Positions 36,224 to 43,698 of a stretch of DNA of 64,000 bases are shown piece after piece. The notes beneath the pieces are model-generated. The model searched no databases, was not told the origin of the DNA, and saw only the letters and a program-made list of their open reading frames with translations. Made by a program: the position numbers and the translations under genes. Every line of letters starts with the position of its first letter. The first letter of the stretch is position 1. This DNA comes from Erythrobacter sanguineus (GTDB taxonomy: Bacteria > Pseudomonadota > Alphaproteobacteria > Sphingomonadales > Sphingomonadaceae): NCBI GenBank assembly GCA_945878845.1, contig CAMCUB010000016.1, forward strand, positions 1 through 64,000, in the 5' to 3' direction.

Positions 36224-36252
36224 TTGACACCCCGCTCGCGCCGCGAATAGCT
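36224..36252 (+). promoter_or_regulatory. Candidate sigma-70 promoter
   Basis: TTGACA (36224-36229), 17-base spacer, ATAGCT (36247-36252), 23 bases before ATG 36276. The -35 is consensus; the -10 is the degenerate type common in high-G+C alphaproteobacteria. Confidence 0.5.
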
Positions 36253-36275
36253 TTCCGGTCGGGGGGAACCGGGAA

Positions 36276-37256
36276 ATGACGAAACGCCATTTGTTGCCGT
36301 TGGCCGCGGCCGCGCTGCTGGCCGTTCCCGCGGAGGCGCAGCAGCTTCCGCTTCCCACGGCGCAGGAGCAGGCGAAGACCGTCGCGCGCTATTTTGCCCA
36401 ATCCTCGGCCTGCAAGTGGTCGAACCCGATCATCGGCAACGCCCACGGAGCGCTCAACGGCTTCGCCTATCGTCTGGTGCTGGCCGAGCAGGGCAAGGCT
36501 GTGGCCGACACCGTCGAGCCGGGCAGCCTCAAACCCGAGCCCTGCGACGGGCCGGTCGACAAGGCGGCGCGCGATGCGGCCTTCATGATCACCTTCGAAT
36601 GGCTGACCCGCCTCGCCGCGGCCGGGCAAATGAACGCGCAGGAGGGATTTGCCAAGGACATGCTGCGGCTGACCGAGGGCGCGCGCAGGGCCGAACCCGT
36701 CCGCGCCAGAATGGAGGCGGACATTCTGCGCAGCCTCGGCAACGACCAGCTCCAGGCGTTTTACCAGAAGATCTTCCAGGAGACATCGAACGAGTTCGTG
36801 CTCGCCTGCGACAGCCGCAAGGACAACGGCAAAAGCACGCGCGCCTGCCCGCCCGTCCCGCCCGAAGCGGCCGCCTATATCCCCCTGGCCAAGGCGCGGG
36901 TCGATGCGATCGAAGCAATGGCCTTTCGCCTCGACAAGGCGTTCGCGAAGGAAGCGAGAGGCGAGTTCGGGAGCGCATACCAGCTCGTCGACCCCAACAA
37001 CCCCTACAGCTTCAGCACCGATTGCCGCGCGAACAACCTGGTGATCTATCCCGCCGCGCCGGATACCGAGGTGAAGCAAGGCGCCAGCACGGTCACGCTG
37101 CGCCGCCTTGCGCGGACCGATAATCTCGGGCGGATCAGCGTCAAGAAGAACCCGGACGGCAGCTATGTGCTGGCTGACCCACTGCAGGTCGCGCTACCCG
37201 AACTGCGCCCCACCTTCTACGCGCTCGACTTCCGCCTGTGCTTTACCGCCGACTAG
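36276..37256 (+). CDS. Secreted protein of unknown function, 326 residues
   Basis: Signal peptide LLPLAAAALLAVPAEAQ, then a long helical region (residues 25-200) with two widely spaced cysteine pairs (SSACKWSN with EPCDGP; LACDSR with RACPP). A strand-rich C-terminal domain includes TDCRANNLVIYP and LDFRLCFTAD. The helical part loosely resembles DUF2059-like secreted proteins, but no motif confirms it. GGGGGGAACCGGGAA precedes the ATG. The 133 bases after it (37257-37389) hold only an imperfect GC-rich hairpin. Confidence 0.72.
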   Translation: MTKRHLLPLAAAALLAVPAEAQQLPLPTAQEQAKTVARYFAQSSACKWSNPIIGNAHGALNGFAYRLVLAEQGKAVADTVEPGSLKPEPCDGPVDKAARDAAFMITFEWLTRLAAAGQMNAQEGFAKDMLRLTEGARRAEPVRARMEADILRSLGNDQLQAFYQKIFQETSNEFVLACDSRKDNGKSTRACPPVPPEAAAYIPLAKARVDAIEAMAFRLDKAFAKEARGEFGSAYQLVDPNNPYSFSTDCRANNLVIYPAAPDTEVKQGASTVTLRRLARTDNLGRISVKKNPDGSYVLADPLQVALPELRPTFYALDFRLCFTAD

Positions 37257-37389
37257 GTGGAATGACCACCTCGGCCCCCTAGCCGAACACCCGCGCTGAA
37301 CTGCAACCCGTCCCCACCAGCACCCGCCCGGCACGGGGTGAGGGCGCTGGTTGTGGTGGGGCGAGGGGCCTCCGACCCTCGCCTCCCAT

Positions 37390-37731
37390 TCAGAGATTCA
37401 GTTCGTCCCACATGGTGTCGGGGTGGACGCAGCGCTTCAGCGTGGGGACTTCCTCGCAAGGGTCTTTGCACCGCTCGCGGACGACGGACGGGTCCGGACC
37501 ATCCCAGCACCGGCGCGGCACTTCCCCGCAGGAGTCGAGCCATTCGCATTCCTGGCGGGGCGGTTTGCCGCAAAGCCCTTCCAGCCGGTCGAGTCGATCG
37601 CAGTTGATGACGCTCCGTTCGGTGGGGCTGATCGGGTCTCCCCCCCCGATCGTCGTGGCGGTTGCCATGGCCGGCGACCCAGCGGTCACGATCATGACGG
37701 AGGCGCAGATTGCAGTGAGAAACCGGTTCAT
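37390..37731 (-). CDS. Secreted cysteine-rich small protein
   Basis: 113 residues: signal peptide (FLTAICASVMIVTAGSPAMA-TA), then about 90 mature residues carrying eight cysteines (VINCDRL, EGLCGK, QECEWLDSCGE, RRCWDG, ERCKDPCEE, KRCVHP). An even number suggests a disulfide-stapled periplasmic or secreted mini-protein. No family was recognised. It follows the gene at 37757-37972 by 25 bases on the same strand. Confidence 0.7.
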   Translation of the reverse strand: MNRFLTAICASVMIVTAGSPAMATATTIGGGDPISPTERSVINCDRLDRLEGLCGKPPRQECEWLDSCGEVPRRCWDGPDPSVVRERCKDPCEEVPTLKRCVHPDTMWDELNL

Positions 37732-37756
37732 AGCATGTGCTCCTGACTGAGGGCGA

Positions 37757-37972
37757 TCAGTAGGTGATCAGGATATCGACGCCATTCTGGCTGGCGCCGA
37801 GCGAGGTGTCCTTGCCGACGGGCAGGCGGTAATCATGCGACTTGTCGCGCATTTCCTCGCGCACCCGTTCGCGTTCGATCCGTTCGGCGACTTCGCGCGC
37901 CTCGCGCATGTTGCGATCAAAGTCGCTTTGGGCGCGGGGGGTGGAGGGTCCGAAGAAATCCCGCTCGCCCAT
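37757..37972 (-). CDS. 71-residue hydrophilic protein, possibly 5'-truncated
   Basis: The sequence MGERDFFGPSTPRAQSDFDR followed by a charged helix (EAREVAERIERERVREEMRD) reads as a genuine protein. Upstream of Met at 37972 the frame becomes the reverse of another coding sequence, so the natural N-terminus may have been lost at a rearrangement point. The function is unknown. It is likely co-transcribed with the Cys-rich gene downstream. Confidence 0.5.
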   Translation of the reverse strand: MGERDFFGPSTPRAQSDFDRNMREAREVAERIERERVREEMRDKSHDYRLPVGKDTSLGASQNGVDILITY

Positions 37973-38332
37973 GCCGCGCTCGAACGGGCGCTCAATGGGG
38001 TCGAGCGGCCGGTGTTCTACAAGGGCGAGCAGGTCGGCTCCTACCGCCGCTATGACGAGAGCCTGACGCGCGCGTTGCTGCGTTCGCAGACGATGGGCGG
38101 CAATCCGATGTTCGGGCGGCTCGCCGGAATGGCCGAGCGCCACGCGCGCGATTTCGAGAGCCTGCTGGCGCGGCTTGCCGAGGGCAAGGCGGTCGAGACA
38201 GGGGCGCTCACCCCCGAAGATCCGGCCGAGTTCGACCGCTTCAAACGCGATTCCGCGCGCGAAAACTTTTGTCCGTCCGCTCTGTCGGATGACGAATTAA
38301 TGGAGCAATTACAGGAGAATGGATGGGAGTAG
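37967..38332 (+). pseudogene. Truncated helix-turn-helix/terminase-small-subunit-like protein
   Basis: From about 37967 the plus frame reads AHAALERALNGVERPVFYKG, then EQVGSYRRYDESLTRALLRS, ending in LMEQLQENGWE. Sphingomonads have proteins with an N-terminal helix-turn-helix followed by exactly this ALERALNGxxxPxFYxGxQVGxxRRYD pattern. Here the upstream frame (37835-37966) is only the antisense of the neighbouring gene, so the DNA-binding half is missing. A short promoterless remnant is most likely. Confidence 0.55.
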
Positions 38333-38369
38333 GAAACGTGACACGGTGTAACTTTTGTAACCTTTGTTT

Positions 38370-38610
38370 GCGTCACCGCCTCCGCGGTGACGTCCTCGGT
38401 GCTGTTCCCCTTCGCTGCGCTACGGGGGCACCTGCGGCTCGCGCCGTGCGCTCGCGGCCCTCGCGGGCCGGATCACCGCCTTCCAAGAGGGGGAGCGCTG
38501 GTTCGGTCCGCCAACGGACGGACCGCAAGGCCGAACGGCCGCCCGCAGGCGCCCGAAGCGAAGTGGAGGAACAGCACCGAGGACGAACCCGCGGAGGCGG
38601 GTTCGCAAAA
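38370..38610. repeat. Family D structured element, largest copy, with 39-bp terminal inverted repeats
   Basis: The left end (38370-38408) and the reverse complement of the right end (38568-38606) match at 33 of 39 positions. All six mismatches form compensatory pairs inside a local hairpin: GTCACC/GGTGAC on the left, GAACCC/GGGTTC on the right. Further hairpins inside include GGCC-gaac-GGCC (38529-38540). Related elements: 63538-63624 and, more distantly, 1771-1860. It fills the 282-base gap before the GGDEF gene's stop codon. Confidence 0.85.
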
Positions 38611-38614
38611 CAAA

Positions 38615-39367
38615 TCAAGCAGCCCGCTCGCTCCGATTCCGCCCCGCCAGCTTGGCGCTATACAGCGCTTGGTCGGCGCGGGTGATGAGGCGGCCGGGGG
38701 TTTCGGCGGGGGCTTGCTCGGCGAGGCCGAAGCTGGCGGTCAGGCGCCAGGGGCCGGCCGGGGTGATCAGCGGGGTCTCGGCGATGGCGGTGCGCAGGGC
38801 CTCGATCCGGGCGGCGAAGGTGGCAAAGTCGGTGGTGCGGGCGGCGATGAGGAACTCCTCGCCGCCGATCCGGGCGACCAGCCAGCCCTCCGGCACCATG
38901 CGGCGCAGCATGGCGGCAAAGTGGACGAGGCTGGCGTCGCCGCCGTCATGGCCGAGCCGGTCGTTGACGCGCTTGAAGTGGTCGATGTCGGCGATCGCGA
39001 GGGCAATCGGGGCGCTGCTCCCGGCCGACCACTCGGCCAGCTGCGCCAGGGCCGCGCGGCGGTTGGCGAGGCGGGTGAGCGGGTCCTCGTGCGCAAGGCG
39101 TTCAAGCTCGCCGCGCGAGGCTTCGAGCTCGAGGGTGAGCGCGGTGATCCAGCGGAAGGCGAGGCTCGCCACCACCAGCGGGATCGTTGTGGCGAAGACC
39201 ATGGTGTGCGAATACTGGACCTGGCCGAACATGGTGAAGGAGGTGTGGGCGAAGAACACCGACGTGGCGACCGATCCGCCGACGACGATGATGCCGGTGC
39301 GGCGCACGCGGCGGCGCAGCTCGGACGGGGCGCCGGTGGCGGCATGAGAGGCGGGAAGCGGGTTCAT
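38615..39367 (-). CDS. Membrane-anchored GGDEF diguanylate cyclase
   Basis: 250 residues: two membrane helices (about 24-46 and 54-77), a short coiled linker, then a complete GGDEF domain. The active-site loop is RIGGEEF (GGEEF at 168-172), with ADIDHFKRVNDRLGHDGGD for Mg/GTP binding. The RxxD inhibitory site five residues before GGEEF is absent, so feedback inhibition is not expected. It should make cyclic di-GMP, opposing the HD-GYP protein at 24865. It is divergent from the cold-shock gene. Confidence 0.92.
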   Translation of the reverse strand: MNPLPASHAATGAPSELRRRVRRTGIIVVGGSVATSVFFAHTSFTMFGQVQYSHTMVFATTIPLVVASLAFRWITALTLELEASRGELERLAHEDPLTRLANRRAALAQLAEWSAGSSAPIALAIADIDHFKRVNDRLGHDGGDASLVHFAAMLRRMVPEGWLVARIGGEEFLIAARTTDFATFAARIEALRTAIAETPLITPAGPWRLTASFGLAEQAPAETPGRLITRADQALYSAKLAGRNRSERAA

Positions 39368-39491
39368 CGCACCGCGCAGGATAGCAGACGAGGTGTCGCG
39401 AATGTCTTAACGCCGGGCTCCGGGGCCGGGGCGGGTGCGACGGGCCGATTAGGCGATCTGTGGAAAGCGTGCTACGGGCACGGTGCTGACG

Positions 39492-39522
39492 TCGAAATTT
39501 GCGACGGACTTCGAAATTTGCG
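39492..39522. promoter_or_regulatory. Direct repeat TCGAAATTTGCG x2
   Basis: Exact 12-base copies at 39492-39503 and 39511-39522, 19 bases apart (start to start), each with an AAATTT core. They lie in the AT-richer middle of the 281-base gap between the GGDEF and cold-shock genes. The two-turn spacing suits paired protein binding. The rest of this gap shows nothing else clear. Confidence 0.45.
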
Positions 39523-39627
39523 CTCAACCACCCGGCCCCGGCCGCTTGGCGACTCCCAGACGACGACTTCCTTTCATCGGACGATACGACGCACGGCCCG
39601 AAGGCATATAGCCTGCGGGCAACCTAT

Positions 39628-39644
39628 TGTTCTTGAAAGGAACA
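39628..39644 (+). promoter_or_regulatory. Small hairpin presenting the cold-shock ribosome site
   Basis: TGTTC (39628-39632), loop TTGAAAG, GAACA (39640-39644). The Shine-Dalgarno AAAGGA (39636-39641) spans the loop and the start of the right stem, 7 bases before ATG 39649. Melting could adjust translation with temperature. The stem has only five pairs. Confidence 0.4.
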
Positions 39645-39648
39645 TCGC

Positions 39649-39861
39649 ATGAGCACCAAGACCGGAGTCGTCAAGTTCTTCAACACCGAAAAGGGCTATG
39701 GCTTCATCCAGCCCGACGATGGCTCGTCGGACAGCTTCGTCCACATCACTGCCGTGCAGGCCGCTGGCATGCACAGCCTCGATAAGGACCAGCGTCTGAG
39801 CTACGATCTCGAGCGCGGGCGCAACGGCAAGGAAAGCGCCGTGAACCTGGCCGCGGCCTGA
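39649..39861 (+). CDS. Cold-shock protein, CspA family
   Basis: 70 residues, one cold-shock domain. RNA-binding motifs are KGYGFIQP (RNP1, 15-22) and SFVHI (RNP2, 31-35), preceded by GVVKFFNTEKG. It binds single-stranded RNA/DNA and melts RNA structure. The surface is typical except for an Asp/Ser insertion (DDGSSD). The 5' region contains a possible -10 (TATAGC at about 39607) and the hairpin described separately. Confidence 0.95.
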   Translation: MSTKTGVVKFFNTEKGYGFIQPDDGSSDSFVHITAVQAAGMHSLDKDQRLSYDLERGRNGKESAVNLAAA

Positions 39862-39948
39862 TCTGACTATAGGGAGCGGGGTGCTGCGGCATCCCGCTCC
39901 TGCGCCTAACGAATCCCGCCGATCCCCTCCCATGGCAGGACACCCCCG

Positions 39949-40176
39949 ATGGCCCAGACCTACGAATTCTGCAGCGAGCGTGCCGACGAGGCCGCCGATC
40001 TTGCCGCCAAGGCGACGCTCGACAATGTGCGCGATCGCGAATTGCGCTCCGAGAAGACCTGGCGCGGCCTAGCCGAACAGGCGCGCAAGACCATCGCAGA
40101 GCGTGAGAAGGCGGAAGCCATCAGGGCCGAGCGCCGTGCGGCAGACGCCCCTGTTCCCGAACGCTCGGTCGGATAG
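39949..40176 (+). CDS. 75-residue charged helical protein
   Basis: MAQTYEFCSERADEAADLAA, then an Arg/Glu/Ala-rich helix through KTIAEREKAEAIRAERRA. It looks like a single long amphipathic helix with no membrane segment. Short proteins of this kind occur in sphingomonads without known role. It follows the cold-shock gene by 87 bases on the same strand. Confidence 0.6.
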   Translation: MAQTYEFCSERADEAADLAAKATLDNVRDRELRSEKTWRGLAEQARKTIAEREKAEAIRAERRAADAPVPERSVG

Positions 40177-40247
40177 GGTTCGCACCCGCGACGTTGCCGC
40201 CCGGATCGAGGCGCGGCCGCGCGGGGTCTCGTCCGATCGGGGGGTAA

Positions 40248-41432
40248 CTAGAGCCCCTTGCGCCCGAACACCCGCGCCCGCACCCCGCGCCCGCTGACCC
40301 CGGTCAGCCCCGGCTCGGCAGGGGGCGGCGGCGGCGCTGCCGCGGGCACATCCGGATGGCGCACCTCGAAGCGCCCGCCGATCCCCTCGGCGAGCTTGCG
40401 CTTCTCGAACCACTCATTGGCGAGCGCCATCTTCTCGTCCTGATCCGCCGGCATGAGATCGAGCGGGAAGGCGCGGTCGTCGATAACGCGGTCGTCGGGC
40501 ACGTGTTCAGGCGAGACGAAGCCGTGGGCAAGGTGCTTCAAGGGAACCAGTTCGTAGAGCGGCATGTCGGCGGGCGAGGGGTCGGTCTGGCCGATCATCG
40601 CGCCCGTCTCGTGGTGCAGCACCCGGTAGGAGAGGCTGCGATCCTCGGGTCCGAAGGTGTCGCCATCGGGGATGACATAGCCGTTCTCCGCGGTCGCGAT
40701 CCGCATGAAGGCGAGGATCGTCTCGAAATTGGCGGTCCATGGCAGGACATTGGGCTCGACGATGATCTCGCGACCCAGCCAGTGGCGGGCGCCGAAGGTG
40801 CGGATGCCGACCAGCGGCGTGTCGCCGGACGCCGCGCGCGGCCCGAACATCTGGGGGTGGATGTGGAGCGGCCCGGGCACGCTGTCGCTCGCGGCGATGT
40901 GCTCGAACACCTCGCCCCCCAGCAGCAGGCCCGATTGCGTCCAGTGCATCGCGAGCGGCATGGCATGGTCGATCGCGATCCGCGTCAGCAGGGTGAGCAC
41001 CGCGAGGCGCCGCTCGAACTGCGGCTGGCTTGCGCCCGAGCGCGGGCGGCCGATGGCTTCTAACATCGCCGCGATCTTGGGATCCTCCTCGACCCCGCCC
41101 ATCACCCCGTGCGAGACCTCGAGCAGGACGTGGCCATAGGTCCGGCCGATGCGGCTGCGGATGTCGGGGGTGACGATCCCGGTATAGGGCGAGGCGAGCG
41201 GCCCCGCAAAATGCCGTTCGTCGCACGGCCCGTCGACATATTCGAGCGTGACCATCAGCTCCTCGGTCCCCTCGAACAGGCGGTAGAAGCGGCCCGGGTT
41301 CTGTTCGGAGAGATGGAAATGCGCGTTCGAGCGGATGCCCTCGATCCGCAGGAAATCGCGCATCACCGTTTCGAGATGATCGACGCGGGTATCGAACAGC
41401 AGCGCAGTCTGGATTCGGTTGGGGTAGAGCAT
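40248..41432 (-). CDS. Conserved-looking cytoplasmic protein of unknown function, 394 residues
   Basis: ATG 41432 (MLYPNRIQTALLFDTRVDHL) was chosen; a start 12 codons earlier is possible. No signal peptide or membrane helix. The first ~120 residues are alpha+beta. The next part (AMHWTQSGLLLGGEVFEHIA, then TFGARHWLGREIIVEPN) weakly recalls DUF4261 domains. The C-terminus is a Pro-rich tail (AAAPPPPPAEPG) ending in a basic ARVFGRKGL. No catalytic motif was found. It follows the FAD-domain gene by 54 bases on the same strand. Confidence 0.7.
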   Translation of the reverse strand: MLYPNRIQTALLFDTRVDHLETVMRDFLRIEGIRSNAHFHLSEQNPGRFYRLFEGTEELMVTLEYVDGPCDERHFAGPLASPYTGIVTPDIRSRIGRTYGHVLLEVSHGVMGGVEEDPKIAAMLEAIGRPRSGASQPQFERRLAVLTLLTRIAIDHAMPLAMHWTQSGLLLGGEVFEHIAASDSVPGPLHIHPQMFGPRAASGDTPLVGIRTFGARHWLGREIIVEPNVLPWTANFETILAFMRIATAENGYVIPDGDTFGPEDRSLSYRVLHHETGAMIGQTDPSPADMPLYELVPLKHLAHGFVSPEHVPDDRVIDDRAFPLDLMPADQDEKMALANEWFEKRKLAEGIGGRFEVRHPDVPAAAPPPPPAEPGLTGVSGRGVRARVFGRKGL

Positions 41433-41486
41433 GGCGATGGCGGGTCCGGGCGTGGATGACAGCCGCAAGGTGTTACGCCAGCAGGG

Positions 41487-42746
41487 TTAACTCCGGGTTG
41501 AAGCGGGCACTGCGCCGCCGTGGATTGCGCATTCGGCTAGCAGGTTGTCGATCGCTTTGGCGACCCCGAAGAACCCCGCCTTGGCGAGCGGCCAGGTGGC
41601 GCGGTCGAGATCGCCGAGCAGGGTGACGACCCGGCCCGGCTCGCCAAGCGTTGCGAGGTCGGGCGCGAGCGCGTCGCGGGTCCATCCGGTTGGCAGATAG
41701 GGCACCGCGATCCGCTCCACCCCCGCCGCCGCCAGCAGGGGCGCGAGCGGCTCGCCCGCGCGCCATTCCACCGCGGGGCAGCCGAAGGCAGCCGCGGCCT
41801 CGGCCATCCCGCCCGCCAGCGCGCCCTTGGCGAAGGCGAGCGCATGGGTGCCGGGCGCGTGGGGGGAGCGCGCTTCGGGCCGGGCGGCAGCGATCACCAG
41901 CGCGGGCGCGGCGGGGAGGGCGAGGGGGGCGTGGTGCGCGGCCTCGTCATGCAGCAGCAGTGCGAAGGGTTTTGCGAGGTCGGCGGCGGCGACGGGCGCA
42001 GGCAAGTCGAGCTTCTGCCGTGCGTATTCCTGCGGCTCGGTCAGCGGCTCGGCCTCGTCCCCCGCAAGCCGCGCAGCATCAAGCGCCCCCTCGGGCCGCC
42101 CGGCGGTGTAGCGCGCGATGTTGTCGGCCCGCGCGAGGTAGTGCTTGCCCTTGGTGTGCAGTCCCGCGACCCAGCGCCATGACAGCGTGTTCGACGCCGC
42201 GTCGCCGTCCTTCAGGTGCCGCAGGAAGAAATCCGCCCCGAGGCGCCAGTCGAGCTTCAACGTGAAAATCCAGATGCTCGCAAACCACATCCGCGCGTGG
42301 TTGTGGAGGTAGCCGGTCGCCACCAGCTCCAGCGCCCAGACGTCGAAAGCTTCGATCCCCGTGCGGCCTTCCACCGCCTCGGAATAGGCCTTGCGCAGGC
42401 CTGCATTGGCATCAAGAGCGGCCACAGCGCCATCGCGGCCGCTACAAAAATCCGCCCAGATCGCGGGGCGCTGTTCGAGGTAGCCCTTGAAGTAGATCCG
42501 CCAGAACACCTCGGCGATGAACTTTTCCGCCGCGCGGGGGCTGTGCTGGCCCAGCACCGCCTCCAGCACCTCGGTCTCGCTGATCACCCCGGCGTGGAGC
42601 CACGGCGAAAGCTGCGAGACATTGCCGCGACCCTCGGCCCTCGGGCCATCATCGGCATTGCGGGTCTCGGCATAGCGGCGGCCGGCGGCGGGGAGAAAGG
42701 CGGCGAGGCGCGCAAGCGCAGCGGCGCGGGTGGGGGCAAGGTCCAT
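41487..42746 (-). CDS. Cryptochrome/photolyase FAD-binding-domain protein with unusual domain order
   Basis: 419 residues. The first ~220 are the helical FAD domain of the photolyase family: NVSQLSPWLHAGVIS (42-56), FIAEVFWRIYFKGYLEQRP (76-94), HNHARMWFASIWIF (148-161), DWRLGADFFLRHLKDGDAAS (166-185) and TLSWRWVAGLHTKGKHYLAR (187-206). In ordinary photolyases this domain follows an alpha/beta antenna domain. Here it comes first, and residues 230-419 form an Ala-rich alpha/beta region (PALVIAAARPEARS). Light-driven repair or signalling is possible; activity is unproven. Confidence 0.8.
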   Translation of the reverse strand: MDLAPTRAAALARLAAFLPAAGRRYAETRNADDGPRAEGRGNVSQLSPWLHAGVISETEVLEAVLGQHSPRAAEKFIAEVFWRIYFKGYLEQRPAIWADFCSGRDGAVAALDANAGLRKAYSEAVEGRTGIEAFDVWALELVATGYLHNHARMWFASIWIFTLKLDWRLGADFFLRHLKDGDAASNTLSWRWVAGLHTKGKHYLARADNIARYTAGRPEGALDAARLAGDEAEPLTEPQEYARQKLDLPAPVAAADLAKPFALLLHDEAAHHAPLALPAAPALVIAAARPEARSPHAPGTHALAFAKGALAGGMAEAAAAFGCPAVEWRAGEPLAPLLAAAGVERIAVPYLPTGWTRDALAPDLATLGEPGRVVTLLGDLDRATWPLAKAGFFGVAKAIDNLLAECAIHGGAVPASTRS

Positions 42747-42821
42747 GGGCGGGCAATGCCTTGGCGTGGCTGCGGTTCCGGCCTATTCCTGCAAGTGAGG
42801 AGAGACCCAATTCAACACCGC

Positions 42822-43250
42822 TTGCCCTTGCGCCTTCTGCAGCTCGCCATGCTTGCGCTGGCCGCCGCCTGCGCTCCCGCCAAGACCGACGGCATCGACC
42901 CGCAAGGCAAGGCCTTCGATGCCGTCAAGCCGCAAGAGGCGGTCACCATGCTCGGCACCGAGCCGTTCTGGAACCTTGCGGTGACCGGCGACGGGGGGCT
43001 GTGGACCACCCCCGAAAACCAGCCCGGCGCGCGCTTTGTGGTCAAGCGCTTTGCTGGCAACGGGGGCCTCGGCTTCTCGGGCGAGGTCGACGGCAAGCCC
43101 CTCACCGCCACGCTCACCCCCGGCCAGTGCAGCGACGGGATGAGCGACCGCAGCTTCCCCTTCGTCGCCACTATCGCTTTGGGCGGGGAGACTCTGAAGG
43201 GCTGCGGCTATACGGATAGCCAGCCATTCACCGGCCCCGCAGCGCCATAA
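42822..43250 (+). CDS. Predicted lipoprotein, COG3650-like
   Basis: About 142 residues. A TTG start at 42822 gives a complete lipoprotein leader (MPLRLLQLAMLALAAAC). The only in-frame ATG nearby (42849) would leave almost no signal peptide, and an AGGAGAGA lies at 42797-42804. The mature domain has MLGTEPFWNLAVTGDGGLWT and LTPGQCSDGMSDRSFPF, the COG3650 pattern with a likely Cys pair (GQCSD and LKGCGY). The function is unknown. It is divergent from the FAD-domain gene. Confidence 0.7.
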   Translation: MPLRLLQLAMLALAAACAPAKTDGIDPQGKAFDAVKPQEAVTMLGTEPFWNLAVTGDGGLWTTPENQPGARFVVKRFAGNGGLGFSGEVDGKPLTATLTPGQCSDGMSDRSFPFVATIALGGETLKGCGYTDSQPFTGPAAP

Positions 43251-43283
43251 GGCGCGCGGGCGTCCTCACTGGGGAGAGACAAT

Positions 43284-43691
43284 ATGACCATGACCGGAGG
43301 CTGCCTGTGCGGCGCCGTGCGCTACACCTGCGAGAGTGACCCGCTGCTTTGCGTCACCTGCCATTGCAAGAACTGCCAGCGGCAGGCGGGCAGCGCGCTC
43401 TCGGTGATCATCGGCGTGCCCGAGGACGCGGTCGCCTTCGAGGGCACGCTCAAGACCTATAACGACACCGGCGATAGCGGCGCGACGGTGCGGCGGCAGT
43501 TCTGCCCGGAATGCGGATCGCCGGTCTTCACCCGGGTCGACAGTCCGCCGGGGATGATGTTCATCAAGGCCGGGACGCTCGACGATACCAGCATCCTGAA
43601 GCCCGCCTTCCACTGCTACGCCAAGAGCAAGCAGGACTGGGTCGACCTCGGCGACACGCCGAGTTTCGAGACCGTGCCCCAAGGCTTGTAA
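43284..43691 (+). CDS. GFA-family zinc protein
   Basis: 135 residues. Cysteines are arranged as in the glutathione-dependent formaldehyde-activating family: GGCLCGAVRY (two), VTCHCKNCQR (three), FCPECGSPVF (two). These coordinate two zinc ions. Most GFA members are of unknown function and are not formaldehyde enzymes. GGGAGAGAC precedes ATG 43284, 33 bases after the lipoprotein stop, so the two may be co-transcribed. Confidence 0.92.
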   Translation: MTMTGGCLCGAVRYTCESDPLLCVTCHCKNCQRQAGSALSVIIGVPEDAVAFEGTLKTYNDTGDSGATVRRQFCPECGSPVFTRVDSPPGMMFIKAGTLDDTSILKPAFHCYAKSKQDWVDLGDTPSFETVPQGL

Positions 43692-43698
43692 CTTGGCG

